DNA from: Flavobacteria bacterium RIFCSPLOWO2_12_FULL_31_7 | GTDB lineage: Bacteria > Bacteroidota > Bacteroidia > Flavobacteriales > Flavobacteriaceae | Direction: 5' to 3' | NCBI GenBank assembly: GCA_001800945.1 | Contig: MGWJ01000067.1 | Coordinates: forward strand, 1 to 16,359 | Length of the DNA: 16,359 bases | Part shown: in pieces, positions 1 through 7,808 of the stretch | How the letters are laid out: every line of letters starts with the position of its first letter | Numbering within the stretch: position 1 is the first letter of the stretch | Notes under the pieces: model-generated | Databases searched by the model: none | What the model saw: only the letters and a program-made list of their open reading frames with translations | Told to the model about the DNA's origin: nothing | Program-made: the position numbers and the translations under genes

Positions 1-493
1 CTACTGCAATAATTACTTGTGTGCCACTTTCTCTAGAAATGGCTAACATAGCGGCTAAACCACCAATAAAAGCCAATAAAACATCAAAAAATGTGGGTTT
101 AGAAAAACTAATTAATTCTTCTGTTTCAATAGAATATGGGTTAATTAAATAATATAGGGTTGAAAAAAATACACTAACCAAAACGATTCGCAACGCATTT
201 TTTAAGCTTGTTTTAAATAAATCAGAATTTGAGATGCCTAACGAAAAACCAATTCCAAATATTGGGCCCATCACTGGCGATAAAATCATCGCTCCAATTA
301 CAGCACTTTTCGAATTAATATTTAATCCTATACAAGCAATAAATATTGCAAAAGCTAACAGCCACAAATTTTTACCTTTAAATTCAATACCTTCTTTAAT
401 TTCTAAATAGGTTTTGTTTTCTTCTTCTTGTGTCGATTTTAAATCGAATAATTGACGAATAAAACGTTTGATTATAGCTACTTTATGAATCAT
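1..493 (-). CDS. DUF389 family membrane protein (N-terminal part, runs off window)
   Basis: This is the N-terminal 164 residues of a membrane protein whose 3' end lies beyond base 1. The reading starts at an ATG (491-493 on the minus strand), 12 bases after the stop of the porin gene, and stays open to the window edge. A short charged cytoplasmic lead of about 40 residues is followed by a hydrophobic span with the motif GLNINSKSAVIGAMILSP and then MGPIFGIGF. That small-residue pattern is typical of the DUF389 (TIGR00341-like) hydrophobic domain. Two further spans follow around residues 100-115 and 135-155, the latter containing FIGGLAAMLAIS. The molecular function of DUF389 proteins is not established; a transport or channel-like role is only a guess. 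It appears to be the third gene of an operon with the porin and the NTF2-like gene. The family call is fairly sure, the function unknown. Confidence 0.8.
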   Translation of the reverse strand, partial: MIHKVAIIKRFIRQLFDLKSTQEEENKTYLEIKEGIEFKGKNLWLLAFAIFIACIGLNINSKSAVIGAMILSPVMGPIFGIGFSLGISNSDLFKTSLKNALRIVLVSVFFSTLYYLINPYSIETEELISFSKPTFFDVLLAFIGGLAAMLAISRESGTQVIIAV

Positions 494-505
494 TAAAATA
501 TTTTA

Positions 506-1561
506 TTAAAATTCAAAACTCATAGTAGTTGTCACTGAAAAGTTGTCTTTTTTATTTCCTAAATCGAAAATATTTTCTGTGGCGTGATACCATTTACCTT
601 CCATTCTAATTTTAAATTTAGAATTCGGTAAAAAATCAAAATTTACTGAGTTTCCGATAGTTTCAAAAGGAAAGAGACTTGAAATTATCGCATTTTTTTC
701 ATCTTGATAATATTCAATTCGGTGTGCCATTTGCCATTTCGAATTGATATTGTATTGTGTAATCATAACTGGACTCAACCAAGTAGCTTTTTCGTTATTT
801 TCAGAAGAAATATCTTGAATACCATAATCAAATCCAAAAATAGAATGCCATTTTGTATTCCAAGTTGCATCCCAATATAAATTACTGAAGTAGCGTGTAT
901 TAAATTCGCCAGAATATCCTTCTTTTCCAAAAAATGTACTCCAATTAATTGTGTTTTTATGATTTGGTTTATATACTAATTGCGTTCCAAAAGAAGGAAT
1001 TATATCACTTTTAGGTTTTTCAATATGTTGCCAACCATTCGTCACTAATCCAGCCAAACTCCATTTGTCATTAAATTGATGATTCAATTTTATACCAGTC
1101 ATGTAATATGGCGAATTCTCTGCTAATATAGAACGAGTTGCAGTTAAATTAGCGTGTGTAATAGCGGATTCAAAACCAATATAACTAGGTAAAATTCCAG
1201 CTTCAAGAGTTGTGGTTTTGCTTTTATTTAAAAACACACCTAAATACGCTTCGTTTAAAAATTTGATATTTTCTGATGCGTAATTATCTTCCACATAAGT
1301 TCCTGAATGTGCCGAAATTTTAGCATACACATTTTCATAACTAACTGTGGCTCTTAACAAAGCAATGTTTATATTAAAGCTATTTTGTCGGTTATAGTTG
1401 TATAAAAAATTTTGTTTGTATTTCGATTCAGGTTGATTAAAATCATACGAATAATAGGTGTCTATAAAACCTGAAATATCAACTTTTAATTTCGAAATAC
1501 TATCTTGAGCGTTTGTTGTGAAACTTATAAAAATTGATGCTAATGAAATTATTCTTTTCAA
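506..1561 (-). CDS. outer-membrane beta-barrel porin, bbp2/OmpL-like
   Basis: A 351-residue outer-membrane protein. The first 18 residues form a Sec signal peptide (MKRIISLASIFISFTTNA, cleavage likely before QD). The mature part opens with VDISGFIDTYYSYDFNQP, the usual first strand of the putative beta-barrel porin-2 (bbp2, OmpL-like) family. It continues with alternating hydrophobic/polar strands rich in Tyr, Trp and Asn, such as WDATWNTKWHSIFGFDYG and WQMAHRIEYYQDE. The last residue is phenylalanine (SFEF), the typical C-terminal signal for insertion by the Bam complex. It probably forms a small-solute pore; the substrate cannot be read from the sequence. It sits 3 bases downstream of the NTF2-like gene and 12 bases upstream of the DUF389 gene, so the three are likely co-transcribed. 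Confidence 0.83.
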   Translation of the reverse strand: MKRIISLASIFISFTTNAQDSISKLKVDISGFIDTYYSYDFNQPESKYKQNFLYNYNRQNSFNINIALLRATVSYENVYAKISAHSGTYVEDNYASENIKFLNEAYLGVFLNKSKTTTLEAGILPSYIGFESAITHANLTATRSILAENSPYYMTGIKLNHQFNDKWSLAGLVTNGWQHIEKPKSDIIPSFGTQLVYKPNHKNTINWSTFFGKEGYSGEFNTRYFSNLYWDATWNTKWHSIFGFDYGIQDISSENNEKATWLSPVMITQYNINSKWQMAHRIEYYQDEKNAIISSLFPFETIGNSVNFDFLPNSKFKIRMEGKWYHATENIFDLGNKKDNFSVTTTMSFEF

Positions 1562-1564
1562 AAT

Positions 1565-1999
1565 TTACTTTTTTCTTCTGGTATCAATAATATGAACAAT
1601 TTTCCAGATGTTATTTTCTAAAAGCAAAGTAAAGGAATTTGTTCCAATATGGCTTAGTTTTCCATCTATATAAAATTCATATGGCGTCCAAACATTTGCC
1701 ATCGAACCATCAATTTGAATTTTATAGCTTAAAATTCGTTCTTCAATTTTTAAATTTTTTGGAATACCAGCAATTGATTTGTAAAATTCTCCATTGGTTT
1801 CGAAAGACAAAGTACCAACTGCATTTTTTTCCATAATCGATTGTAATTTCATTTCTTTATGACAAACCGATTGAATTTTGAGCGTGTCAGCAGTTTGTAA
1901 ACCATCAAAAAATACAGAAATCGACTGTTTTATTTCCTTTTCTTGTGCAGAAATCGAGATACTAAAACCAAAAAATAATAAAATAAATAAATGTCTCAT
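1565..1999 (-). CDS. secreted NTF2-like (SnoaL/lumazine-binding-like) protein
   Basis: A 144-residue protein with an N-terminal signal peptide (MRHLFILLFFGFSISISA, cleavage before QE), so it is exported to the periplasm. The rest has the pattern of the nuclear-transport-factor-2-like fold: an N-terminal helix with ISVFFDGLQTADTLKI, then SFETNGEFYKSIAG, and a C-terminal curved sheet with VWTPYEFYIDGKLSHIGTN and LLLENNIWKIVHIIDTRR. Flavobacterial proteins of this type are usually annotated as nuclear transport factor 2 family or putative lumazine-binding. No catalytic residues can be assigned and the ligand is unknown. It is the first gene of the minus-strand operon, diverging from panB across a 145-base gap. 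I saw no convincing TTG/TAnnTTTG promoter on the minus strand of that gap; the nearest -7-like string is TACATTTA (2024-2031). Confidence 0.78.
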   Translation of the reverse strand: MRHLFILLFFGFSISISAQEKEIKQSISVFFDGLQTADTLKIQSVCHKEMKLQSIMEKNAVGTLSFETNGEFYKSIAGIPKNLKIEERILSYKIQIDGSMANVWTPYEFYIDGKLSHIGTNSFTLLLENNIWKIVHIIDTRRKK

Positions 2000-2037
2000 A
2001 CTATTGAATTTAATTATTGGTATTAAATGTAGAAAAA

Positions 2038-2069
2038 TTGTTACAATCCATATCTTTATATTAATTTTG
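2038..2069 (+). promoter_or_regulatory. predicted Bacteroidetes-type promoter for panB
   Basis: TTG at 2038-2040 and TAATTTTG at 2062-2069 are separated by 21 bases. This matches the Bacteroidetes housekeeping promoter pattern (TTG, 17-23 bases, TAnnTTTG) at every defined position. Transcription would start about 6 bases later and leave a leader of roughly 70 bases before panB. Seen by eye only. Confidence 0.6.
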
Positions 2070-2111
2070 TAATATTAATTTTTCAGAAAAGTGGTTAGGA
2101 ACAAATTTTCC

Positions 2112-2137
2112 AACTTCTAACTTCTGACTTCTAACTT
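2112..2137 (+). repeat. heptamer tandem repeat (AACTTCT)n before panB
   Basis: Three full copies and a partial fourth of a 7-base unit: AACTTCT, AACTTCT, GACTTCT, AACTT. The array ends 7 bases before the panB ATG, inside its predicted 5' leader. A closely related array lies just before the NlpC/P60 start codon at the other end of the window, in the same orientation relative to its gene. Confidence 0.8.
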
Positions 2138-2144
2138 AAAAAGA

Positions 2145-2963
2145 ATGTCTGTAGCAAAAAAAGATTATAAAAAAATTACAACGAAGTCGTTAATTGATAT
2201 GAAAGCCAATGGTGAAAAAATTTCTATGCTTACGGCATACGATTTTACTATGGCAAAAATTGTAGATACGGCTGGTATTGATGTAATTTTAGTGGGTGAT
2301 TCGGCAAGTAATGTTATGGCTGGTCATGAAACAACTTTACCCATTACTTTAGATCAAATGATTTATCACGCAAGTAGTGTGGTAAGGGCGGTTGACAGAG
2401 CTTTAGTTGTGGTAGATTTACCTTTCGGAAGTTATCAATCGGATTCTAAAGAAGCGTTACGTTCTTCTATCAGAATTATGAAAGAAAGTGGCGGACATGC
2501 TGTAAAATTAGAAGGTGGTAGAGAAATTGAATCATCCATTAGGAAAATATTAAACGCAGGAATTCCAGTAATGGGACATTTAGGATTAACACCTCAATCT
2601 ATATATAAATTCGGAACGTATACGGTTCGTGCTAAAGAAGATGCAGAAGCAGAACAATTACTTGAAGATGCTAAAATGCTTGAAAGTATTGGTTGTTTTG
2701 CTTTAGTTTTAGAAAAAATTCCAGCGAAATTAGCTCAAAAAGTAGCAGAAAGTATATCTATTCCAGTAATCGGAATCGGAGCGGGAAGTGGAGTAGACGG
2801 TCAGGTTTTGGTTTTACACGATATGGTTGGGATGACACACGAATTTAGTCCAAGATTTTTACGTCGTTATATGAATTTATTTGAAGATATGACTCAAGCT
2901 ATTGGGCAATATGTTTCAGATGTGAAATCAGTTGATTTTCCTAATGCTAACGAACAATATTAA
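2145..2963 (+). CDS. panB: 3-methyl-2-oxobutanoate hydroxymethyltransferase (ketopantoate hydroxymethyltransferase)
   Basis: PanB transfers a hydroxymethyl group from 5,10-methylenetetrahydrofolate to 2-oxoisovalerate, giving ketopantoate in the pantothenate/coenzyme A pathway. It is a cytoplasmic, Mg-dependent TIM-barrel enzyme. The 272 residues match the usual length (about 265). The first strand carries MLTAYDFTMAKI (28-39). Metal ligands are expected at D52 (VGDSASNV), D91 (VVDLPFGSYQ) and E123 (KLEGG), with the conserved K121 beside it. The catalytic acid is E190 in ALVLEKIPAKLA, and IGIGAGSGVDGQVLV follows at 209-223. All key motifs are intact. The ATG at 2145 leaves a short N-terminal tail and fits the family. 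It is the first gene of the plus-strand block, 7 bases ahead of the pseudouridine synthase gene. Confidence 0.96.
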   Translation: MSVAKKDYKKITTKSLIDMKANGEKISMLTAYDFTMAKIVDTAGIDVILVGDSASNVMAGHETTLPITLDQMIYHASSVVRAVDRALVVVDLPFGSYQSDSKEALRSSIRIMKESGGHAVKLEGGREIESSIRKILNAGIPVMGHLGLTPQSIYKFGTYTVRAKEDAEAEQLLEDAKMLESIGCFALVLEKIPAKLAQKVAESISIPVIGIGAGSGVDGQVLVLHDMVGMTHEFSPRFLRRYMNLFEDMTQAIGQYVSDVKSVDFPNANEQY

Positions 2964-2970
2964 ATAAATT

Positions 2971-3666
2971 TTGGCAGAAAAAATAGTTTCTAATAAAGAT
3001 AATCTTCAAATTTTACATGAAGACAATCATATAATAATCGTCAATAAACGTGTTGGCGATATAGTTCAAGGTGATATAACAGGTGATAAACCGCTTTCAG
3101 ATATCGTAAAACTTTACATTAAAGAAAAATACAATAAACCCGGTGATGTTTTTTTAGGTGTAGTACATCGTTTAGACCGACCAACAACTGGAATTGTGGT
3201 TTTTGCTAAAACTTCGAAGGCTTTAACACGTTTAAATGAAACGTTTAAAAATCGTGAAACTCAAAAAACCTATTGGGCTATTGTGAAAAATGCTCCGCCA
3301 AAAACGGAAGATATTTTAGTGCATTTTCTAAAAAGAAATACGAAAAATAATACTTCAAAAGCGCATTTAAAAGAAGTTCCAGAATCTAAAGAAGCCAAAT
3401 TATCATATAAAGTAATCAAGAAACTAGATAATTATTACGCTTTAGAAATTGATTTGCATACTGGTCGCCATCATCAAATTAGAGCGCAACTTACAGCCGT
3501 TGGTTGTCCAATTAAAGGCGATTTAAAATATGGTTTTGATAGAAGTAATCCAAACGGAGGAATTCATTTGCATGCCAGAAAACTTGTTTTAACTCATCCA
3601 GTAACTAAAGATTCATTAGAAATTATAGCGCCAGTTCCAGATGATGTTTTGTGGAAATTAGTGTAA
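2971..3666 (+). CDS. RluA-family pseudouridine synthase
   Basis: A 231-residue enzyme converting specific uridines in rRNA or tRNA to pseudouridine. The RluA-family signature HRLDRPTTG (66-74) contains the catalytic aspartate D69. LHTGRHHQIRAQL (about 162-174) and HLHARKLVLTHP near the C-terminus are the other conserved blocks. There is no N-terminal S4 RNA-binding domain, so it belongs to the short RluA/TruC-like group; the target uridine cannot be told. The protein has no internal methionine, and an in-frame stop lies two codons upstream (2965-2967). The TTG at 2971 is therefore the only reasonable start. It follows the panB stop by 7 bases and is probably translated from the same message. 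Confidence 0.93.
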   Translation: MAEKIVSNKDNLQILHEDNHIIIVNKRVGDIVQGDITGDKPLSDIVKLYIKEKYNKPGDVFLGVVHRLDRPTTGIVVFAKTSKALTRLNETFKNRETQKTYWAIVKNAPPKTEDILVHFLKRNTKNNTSKAHLKEVPESKEAKLSYKVIKKLDNYYALEIDLHTGRHHQIRAQLTAVGCPIKGDLKYGFDRSNPNGGIHLHARKLVLTHPVTKDSLEIIAPVPDDVLWKLV

Positions 3667-3686
3667 TAAAACTAAAATAATTTTTG

Positions 3687-3694
3687 TATTTTTG
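3687..3694 (+). promoter_or_regulatory. possible -7 promoter element before tpx
   Basis: TATTTTTG matches TAnnTTTG and ends 19 bases before the tpx ATG, which would give a leader of about 13 bases. No TTG lies at the usual distance upstream (the nearest, at 3649-3651, is 35 bases away), so this is a half match. It would give tpx its own expression within the block. Confidence 0.4.
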
Positions 3695-3713
3695 AAACTT
3701 AAAATTTAAAAAC

Positions 3714-4211
3714 ATGTCAACAGTAACTTTAGGAGGAAATCCTGTACATACAAACGCTACTTTACCAGCAGTTGGTTCAGTAGCTCCACAATTTCAATTA
3801 GTAGGAAGCGATTTATCAGATGTTTCTTTACAAGACTTTAAAGGTCAGCGCGTTATATTAAATATTTTTCCAAGTATTGATACAGCAACTTGCGCCACTT
3901 CTGTAAGAACTTTTAATAAAATGGCTAATGATTTAGAAAATACTAAAGTTTTATGTATTTCTAGAGATTTGCCTTTTGCTCAAAAACGTTTCTGTGGTTC
4001 AGAAGGTTTAGAAAATGTGGTAAACTTATCAGATTTTAGAGATGGAAGTTTTGGAGATAATTATGGATTAACTTTAACAGATTCAGCTTTAAAAGGTTTA
4101 CACGCCAGAGCAATTGTGGTTGTTGACGAAAATGGAGTAGTAACTCACACCGAATTAGTAAGCGAAATCGCTAACGAACCAAACTACGAAGCGGCTTTAA
4201 AATCACTATAA
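3714..4211 (+). CDS. tpx: thiol peroxidase, atypical 2-Cys peroxiredoxin
   Basis: Tpx reduces hydrogen peroxide and alkyl hydroperoxides using thioredoxin. The 165 residues match the family (E. coli about 168). The peroxidatic cysteine is C60 in NIFPSIDTATCATSVRTFN, with T57 at the conserved Thr position. The resolving cysteine is C94 in SRDLPFAQKRFCG, and a third cysteine at C81 corresponds to E. coli C82. The N-terminal GNPVHTNATLPAVGSVAPQF and the GLHARAIVVVDENGVV segment are also typical. No signal peptide: cytoplasmic. A TAnnTTTG element 19 bases before the ATG suggests separate expression. The dgkA-like gene begins 4 bases after the stop. Confidence 0.96.
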   Translation: MSTVTLGGNPVHTNATLPAVGSVAPQFQLVGSDLSDVSLQDFKGQRVILNIFPSIDTATCATSVRTFNKMANDLENTKVLCISRDLPFAQKRFCGSEGLENVVNLSDFRDGSFGDNYGLTLTDSALKGLHARAIVVVDENGVVTHTELVSEIANEPNYEAALKSL

Positions 4212-4215
4212 TTTT

Positions 4216-4590
4216 ATGATTCAAGACAAAAGATTTGTTTCTGGAAGAATTAAAAGTATTGGTTTTGCAGTAAAAGGTGCTTGTAAATTAGTCACAACTG
4301 AACACAGTGTAATGGTGCAATTTTCCATTATGATTGTAATGATTTTTGCTGGTTTTTACTTTGAAATTTCTCGAGAAGAATGGATGTTACAAGTTTTAGC
4401 TTTCGGACTAGTTTTAGCCATTGAAGGGTTAAATACTGCTGTAGAAAAAATAGCCGATTTTATTCATCCAGAATTTCACGAAAGAATAGGTTTTATTAAA
4501 GATATTGCTGCGGGTGCAGTTTTATTTGCTGCTTTCAGTGCAATTGCAGTTGGTGCCTTAATTTATGTCCCAAAAATATTCAATTATTAA
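4216..4590 (+). CDS. dgkA: DgkA-type lipid kinase (diacylglycerol or undecaprenol kinase)
   Basis: A small 124-residue integral membrane kinase of the DgkA family. Three spans are visible: about 33-50 (VMVQFSIMIVMIFAGFYF), 55-72 (WMLQVLAFGLVLAIEGLN) and 98-117. The family signature is intact: EGLNTAVEKIAD (70-81) with the metal-binding glutamate E77, KDIAAGAVL (96-104), and E29 in TTEHSV as the second metal ligand. In E. coli the enzyme phosphorylates diacylglycerol; Gram-positive members phosphorylate undecaprenol. Which lipid is used here cannot be read from the sequence. It lies 4 bases after tpx and 6 bases before ftsK, so it is probably co-transcribed, next to genes for division and envelope transport. 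Confidence 0.92.
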   Translation: MIQDKRFVSGRIKSIGFAVKGACKLVTTEHSVMVQFSIMIVMIFAGFYFEISREEWMLQVLAFGLVLAIEGLNTAVEKIADFIHPEFHERIGFIKDIAAGAVLFAAFSAIAVGALIYVPKIFNY

Positions 4591-4596
4591 AATTTA

Positions 4597-7083
4597 ATGG
4601 CTAAAAAAGAAGTTTCAAATACAACTGAGAATAAATTAAGTAATTCAATATTCAAAACATCACGCGGACAAAAGTTCACGCTTGGTTTTTTATTTGTAAT
4701 TATCGCTTTAATTTTATTGTTGTCCTTTATATCTTATTATATTTCAGGAAACATCGATCAAAGTCAAATTACCGAATTAGGCAACAGAAATGTAGTTGTT
4801 GAAAATTGGTTAGGAAAAATTGGCGCTTGGTTGTCAGATGCTTTTTTACACAAAGGATTTGGAGTGTCTTCTTTTCTTTTTGTTAAAATCTTCTTTTTAA
4901 TTGGTGCCTATTTAATTGTAGATTTACCTTTAAAAAAACTAAGAAAATCTACTTTTTGGGATTTATACTTAATTATTTTTATCTCCATTTTCTTCGGATT
5001 AATTTGGGATTTTATTCCACATTTATCAGGAATTATTGGATTTGAAATTAATGATTTAATTCAAGATTATTCTGGTAAAATTGGTACGATATTATTGTTG
5101 GTATTTGCAACAATTGTATTTCTAATTTTTAAAATTAAAGTTTCTCCAGATAAAGTTAAAGATTATTTAGAGTCAAAAGCAGTTCCTGTTGCTGCTGATT
5201 CAGAAATTGAAAATACGGATGAAGTTGTGGCTCCAATTGTCAAAGATATTGACGATGTTGTGGAACCAATAATTCCAACTTCAACCTTCAAAAAACCTAT
5301 TATCATAGAAGAAGAAGATGATGAATGGACTAATATGCAAGTTATTAATCGTCCTGAACCGACTTCTTCATTCGAAATTGATAAAACTTCATTAAAACCT
5401 ACTATTGAACATCCTTCGGAAATTCATTTGGATACGCCTTCGAAACCAGTTGTTGAAGAAGTTATTCCTAAACATGCAGAAATAATTCAAACAGATGATG
5501 CTTCTTTTGTGATTGAAAAACCTGAAGAAGAAGACATCGTAGAAGAAAGTTTAGCACAAAGATTGGTGCAAGATTTTGGTGAATTTGATCCCACTTTGGA
5601 ACTTTCTAACTTCAAAATGCCTTCTATTGAATTATTGAAAGAATATACCGGTGGTGGTATTACTATCAATCAAGCGGAATTAGAAGAAAATAAAAACAGA
5701 ATTGTAGATACTTTAAAAAACTACAAAATTGATATTGCTCAAATTAAAGCAACTGTTGGTCCAACCGTAACTTTATACGAAATTGTTCCCGAAGCAGGTA
5801 TTAGAATTTCTAAAATTAAAAGTTTAGAAGATGATATTGCTTTGTCTTTATCCGCTTTAGGAATTCGTATTATTGCACCAATTCCTGGTAAAGGAACTAT
5901 TGGTATTGAAGTTCCCAATGCAAATCCGTCAATGGTTTCTATGAAAAGTGCGATTGCTTCGCCAAAATTCCAACAAGCAGAAATGGAATTGCCTATCGCT
6001 TTAGGAAAAACTATTTCTAACGAAACATTGGTTGTAGATTTAGCAAAAATGCCACACTTATTGATGGCAGGAGCAACTGGACAAGGAAAATCAGTTGGTT
6101 TAAATGCGGTTTTAACTTCGTTATTATACAAAAAACATCCAGCAGAAGTTAAATTTGTTTTGGTGGATCCGAAAAAAGTAGAGTTAACGCTTTTCAATAA
6201 AATTGAACGTCATTATTTAGCGAAACTTCCTGATACAGAAGAGGCGATTATTACAGATAATGCGAAAGTAATTAATACCTTAAATTCTTTATGTTTAGAA
6301 ATGGATAATCGTTATTCTTTATTAAAAGATGCGATGGTTCGTAATATTAAAGAGTATAATGAAAAATTCAAATTAAGAAAATTAAATCCAGAGAACGGTC
6401 ACCGCTTTTTACCTTATATCGTATTAGTGGTAGACGAGTTTGCCGATTTAATTATGACGGCAGGTAAAGAAGTAGAAATGCCAATTGCACGTTTGGCTCA
6501 GTTAGCGCGTGCGATCGGAATTCACTTAATTATTGCCACGCAACGTCCTTCTGTAAACGTAATTACAGGTATGATTAAAGCGAATTTCCCAGCGAGAATT
6601 GCGTTCAGAGTAACGTCTAAAATTGATTCAAGAACGATTTTAGATTCTGGTGGTGCCGATCAATTAATTGGTCGTGGAGATTTACTATTTTCAAATGGAA
6701 ACGATTTAATTCGTGTGCAGTGTGCTTTTGTAGATACACCAGAAGTAGAAAGAATTTGTGATTTTATTGGTTCTCAAAAAGCCTATACAAATGCTTATTT
6801 ACTTCCAGATTATGTTGGTGAAGAAAGTGGCATAAAACTTGATATGGATATTTCCGAAAGAGATGCATTATTCAGAGATGCTGCAGAAGTTGTGGTTTCA
6901 GCGCAACAAGGTTCGGCATCATTAATCCAAAGAAAGTTAAAGTTAGGATATAACAGAGCGGGAAGAATTATTGACCAATTAGAAGCTGCTGGAATTGTTG
7001 GTCCTTTTGAAGGAAGTAAAGCCAGACAAGTACTAATCACGGATATGAATTCTCTTGAAACATTTTTTAATAACGAACAATAG
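4597..7083 (+). CDS. ftsK: FtsK/SpoIIIE-type DNA translocase
   Basis: FtsK is a septum-anchored hexameric motor that pumps chromosome ends and, with XerCD, resolves dimers. The 828 residues are arranged as expected. There are four N-terminal spans (about 28-50, 88-110, 122-152, 163-181). An acidic, Pro/Glu-rich linker follows (about 190-320), then the motor with Walker A GATGQGKS (492-499) and Walker B VLVVDEFAD (about 609-617) followed by ARLAQLARAIGIHLIIATQRP. A C-terminal winged-helix gamma domain (about 752-817) contains QRKLKLGYNRAGRIIDQLE. All motifs are intact and the length is normal. It starts 6 bases after the lipid kinase gene and is followed 12 bases later by the lolA-like gene, an order also found in E. 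coli. Confidence 0.97.
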   Translation: MAKKEVSNTTENKLSNSIFKTSRGQKFTLGFLFVIIALILLLSFISYYISGNIDQSQITELGNRNVVVENWLGKIGAWLSDAFLHKGFGVSSFLFVKIFFLIGAYLIVDLPLKKLRKSTFWDLYLIIFISIFFGLIWDFIPHLSGIIGFEINDLIQDYSGKIGTILLLVFATIVFLIFKIKVSPDKVKDYLESKAVPVAADSEIENTDEVVAPIVKDIDDVVEPIIPTSTFKKPIIIEEEDDEWTNMQVINRPEPTSSFEIDKTSLKPTIEHPSEIHLDTPSKPVVEEVIPKHAEIIQTDDASFVIEKPEEEDIVEESLAQRLVQDFGEFDPTLELSNFKMPSIELLKEYTGGGITINQAELEENKNRIVDTLKNYKIDIAQIKATVGPTVTLYEIVPEAGIRISKIKSLEDDIALSLSALGIRIIAPIPGKGTIGIEVPNANPSMVSMKSAIASPKFQQAEMELPIALGKTISNETLVVDLAKMPHLLMAGATGQGKSVGLNAVLTSLLYKKHPAEVKFVLVDPKKVELTLFNKIERHYLAKLPDTEEAIITDNAKVINTLNSLCLEMDNRYSLLKDAMVRNIKEYNEKFKLRKLNPENGHRFLPYIVLVVDEFADLIMTAGKEVEMPIARLAQLARAIGIHLIIATQRPSVNVITGMIKANFPARIAFRVTSKIDSRTILDSGGADQLIGRGDLLFSNGNDLIRVQCAFVDTPEVERICDFIGSQKAYTNAYLLPDYVGEESGIKLDMDISERDALFRDAAEVVVSAQQGSASLIQRKLKLGYNRAGRIIDQLEAAGIVGPFEGSKARQVLITDMNSLETFFNNEQ

Positions 7084-7095
7084 ATAATTTATAAT

Positions 7096-7758
7096 ATGAA
7101 AAATTTATTTACAATAACAGCAGTTGCCCTATTTTTAGTGTCTTTTAGCACTTTAGAAATGGAGCAAAAAAAAGATGCTAATGTTGCTAAAAACTTATTA
7201 GATAAAGTAGTTGCTAAGACAAAATCATATAAAAATATGGATATTGATTTTAAATATGCCATCAATAATGCTAAAGAAAATATAAATCAAGAAAGTAAAG
7301 GAACTGTTCTTTTACAAGGAAATAAGTATCATTTAAGTTTCATGGGAATTACGAAAATTTTCGATGGAAAAAAGATTTATACAATTGTACCAGAAGATGA
7401 AGAAGTAACGGTTTCTAATCATGATGAAAGCGATGCTAATGCGATGTCTCCGAACAAAATTTTTACATTCTTTAAAAAAGGTTTTAAATATTCTATGGAT
7501 ATCAAGCAACCTGTTGCTGGAAAAACTATTCAATATGTTAAACTAACCCCATCAAGTGTGGTGGATAAAAGAAAAGAAATCTTAATTGGTATTGATACAA
7601 AAACCAATCATATCTATAATTTAATTGAAGTTGGTAAAAACGGAACGAAAACAACTTTAACAGTATCTTCGTTTAAGTTTAACCAAGTTTTAGCTAAAAA
7701 TCAGTTTACCTTTGTGAAATCTAAATATCCAAATTATTACATTAATAAAGCGGATTAA
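7096..7758 (+). CDS. LolA-like outer-membrane lipoprotein carrier protein
   Basis: A 220-residue exported protein with a signal peptide at about 1-20 (MKNLFTITAVALFLVSFSTL). The body has the LolA pattern. It opens with a helix LLDKVVAKTKSYKNMDIDFKY, then a beta sheet including KGTVLLQGNKYHLSFMGITKIFDGKKIYTIVPEDEEV. Further strands follow (TIQYVKLTPSS, LIGIDTKTNHIYNLIEVGKNGTKTTLTV). LolA shuttles lipoproteins across the periplasm from LolCDE to the outer membrane; Bacteroidetes members are divergent, so the assignment rests on fold pattern and context. The position directly after ftsK (12 bases) matches the enterobacterial ftsK-lolA order and supports the call. The next gene encodes another envelope-lipid transporter part. 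Confidence 0.85.
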   Translation: MKNLFTITAVALFLVSFSTLEMEQKKDANVAKNLLDKVVAKTKSYKNMDIDFKYAINNAKENINQESKGTVLLQGNKYHLSFMGITKIFDGKKIYTIVPEDEEVTVSNHDESDANAMSPNKIFTFFKKGFKYSMDIKQPVAGKTIQYVKLTPSSVVDKRKEILIGIDTKTNHIYNLIEVGKNGTKTTLTVSSFKFNQVLAKNQFTFVKSKYPNYYINKAD

Positions 7759-7776
7759 TTAAAAACACAATATACT

Positions 7777-7794
7777 TAGCAATAATAATTGCTA
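7777..7794. repeat. short inverted repeat between lolA-like gene and Lpt permease
   Basis: TAGCAAT, loop AATA, ATTGCTA: a perfect 7-bp stem centred in the 50-base gap, 14 bases before the next ATG. No T-run follows, so it is not a standard terminator. It could be an operator or an mRNA processing or stability hairpin. Confidence 0.45.
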
Positions 7795-7808
7795 TAAAAC
7801 TTGATTAA

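Noticed and set aside
2112..2137. CRISPR-like array
   Set aside because: Units of 7 bases without spacers are a simple tandem repeat, and no cas genes are present.
5739..6197. Long open frame on the minus strand inside ftsK (152 codons)
   Set aside because: It lies opposite the conserved FtsK motor domain, has no recognisable domain and is explained by codon bias of the real gene.
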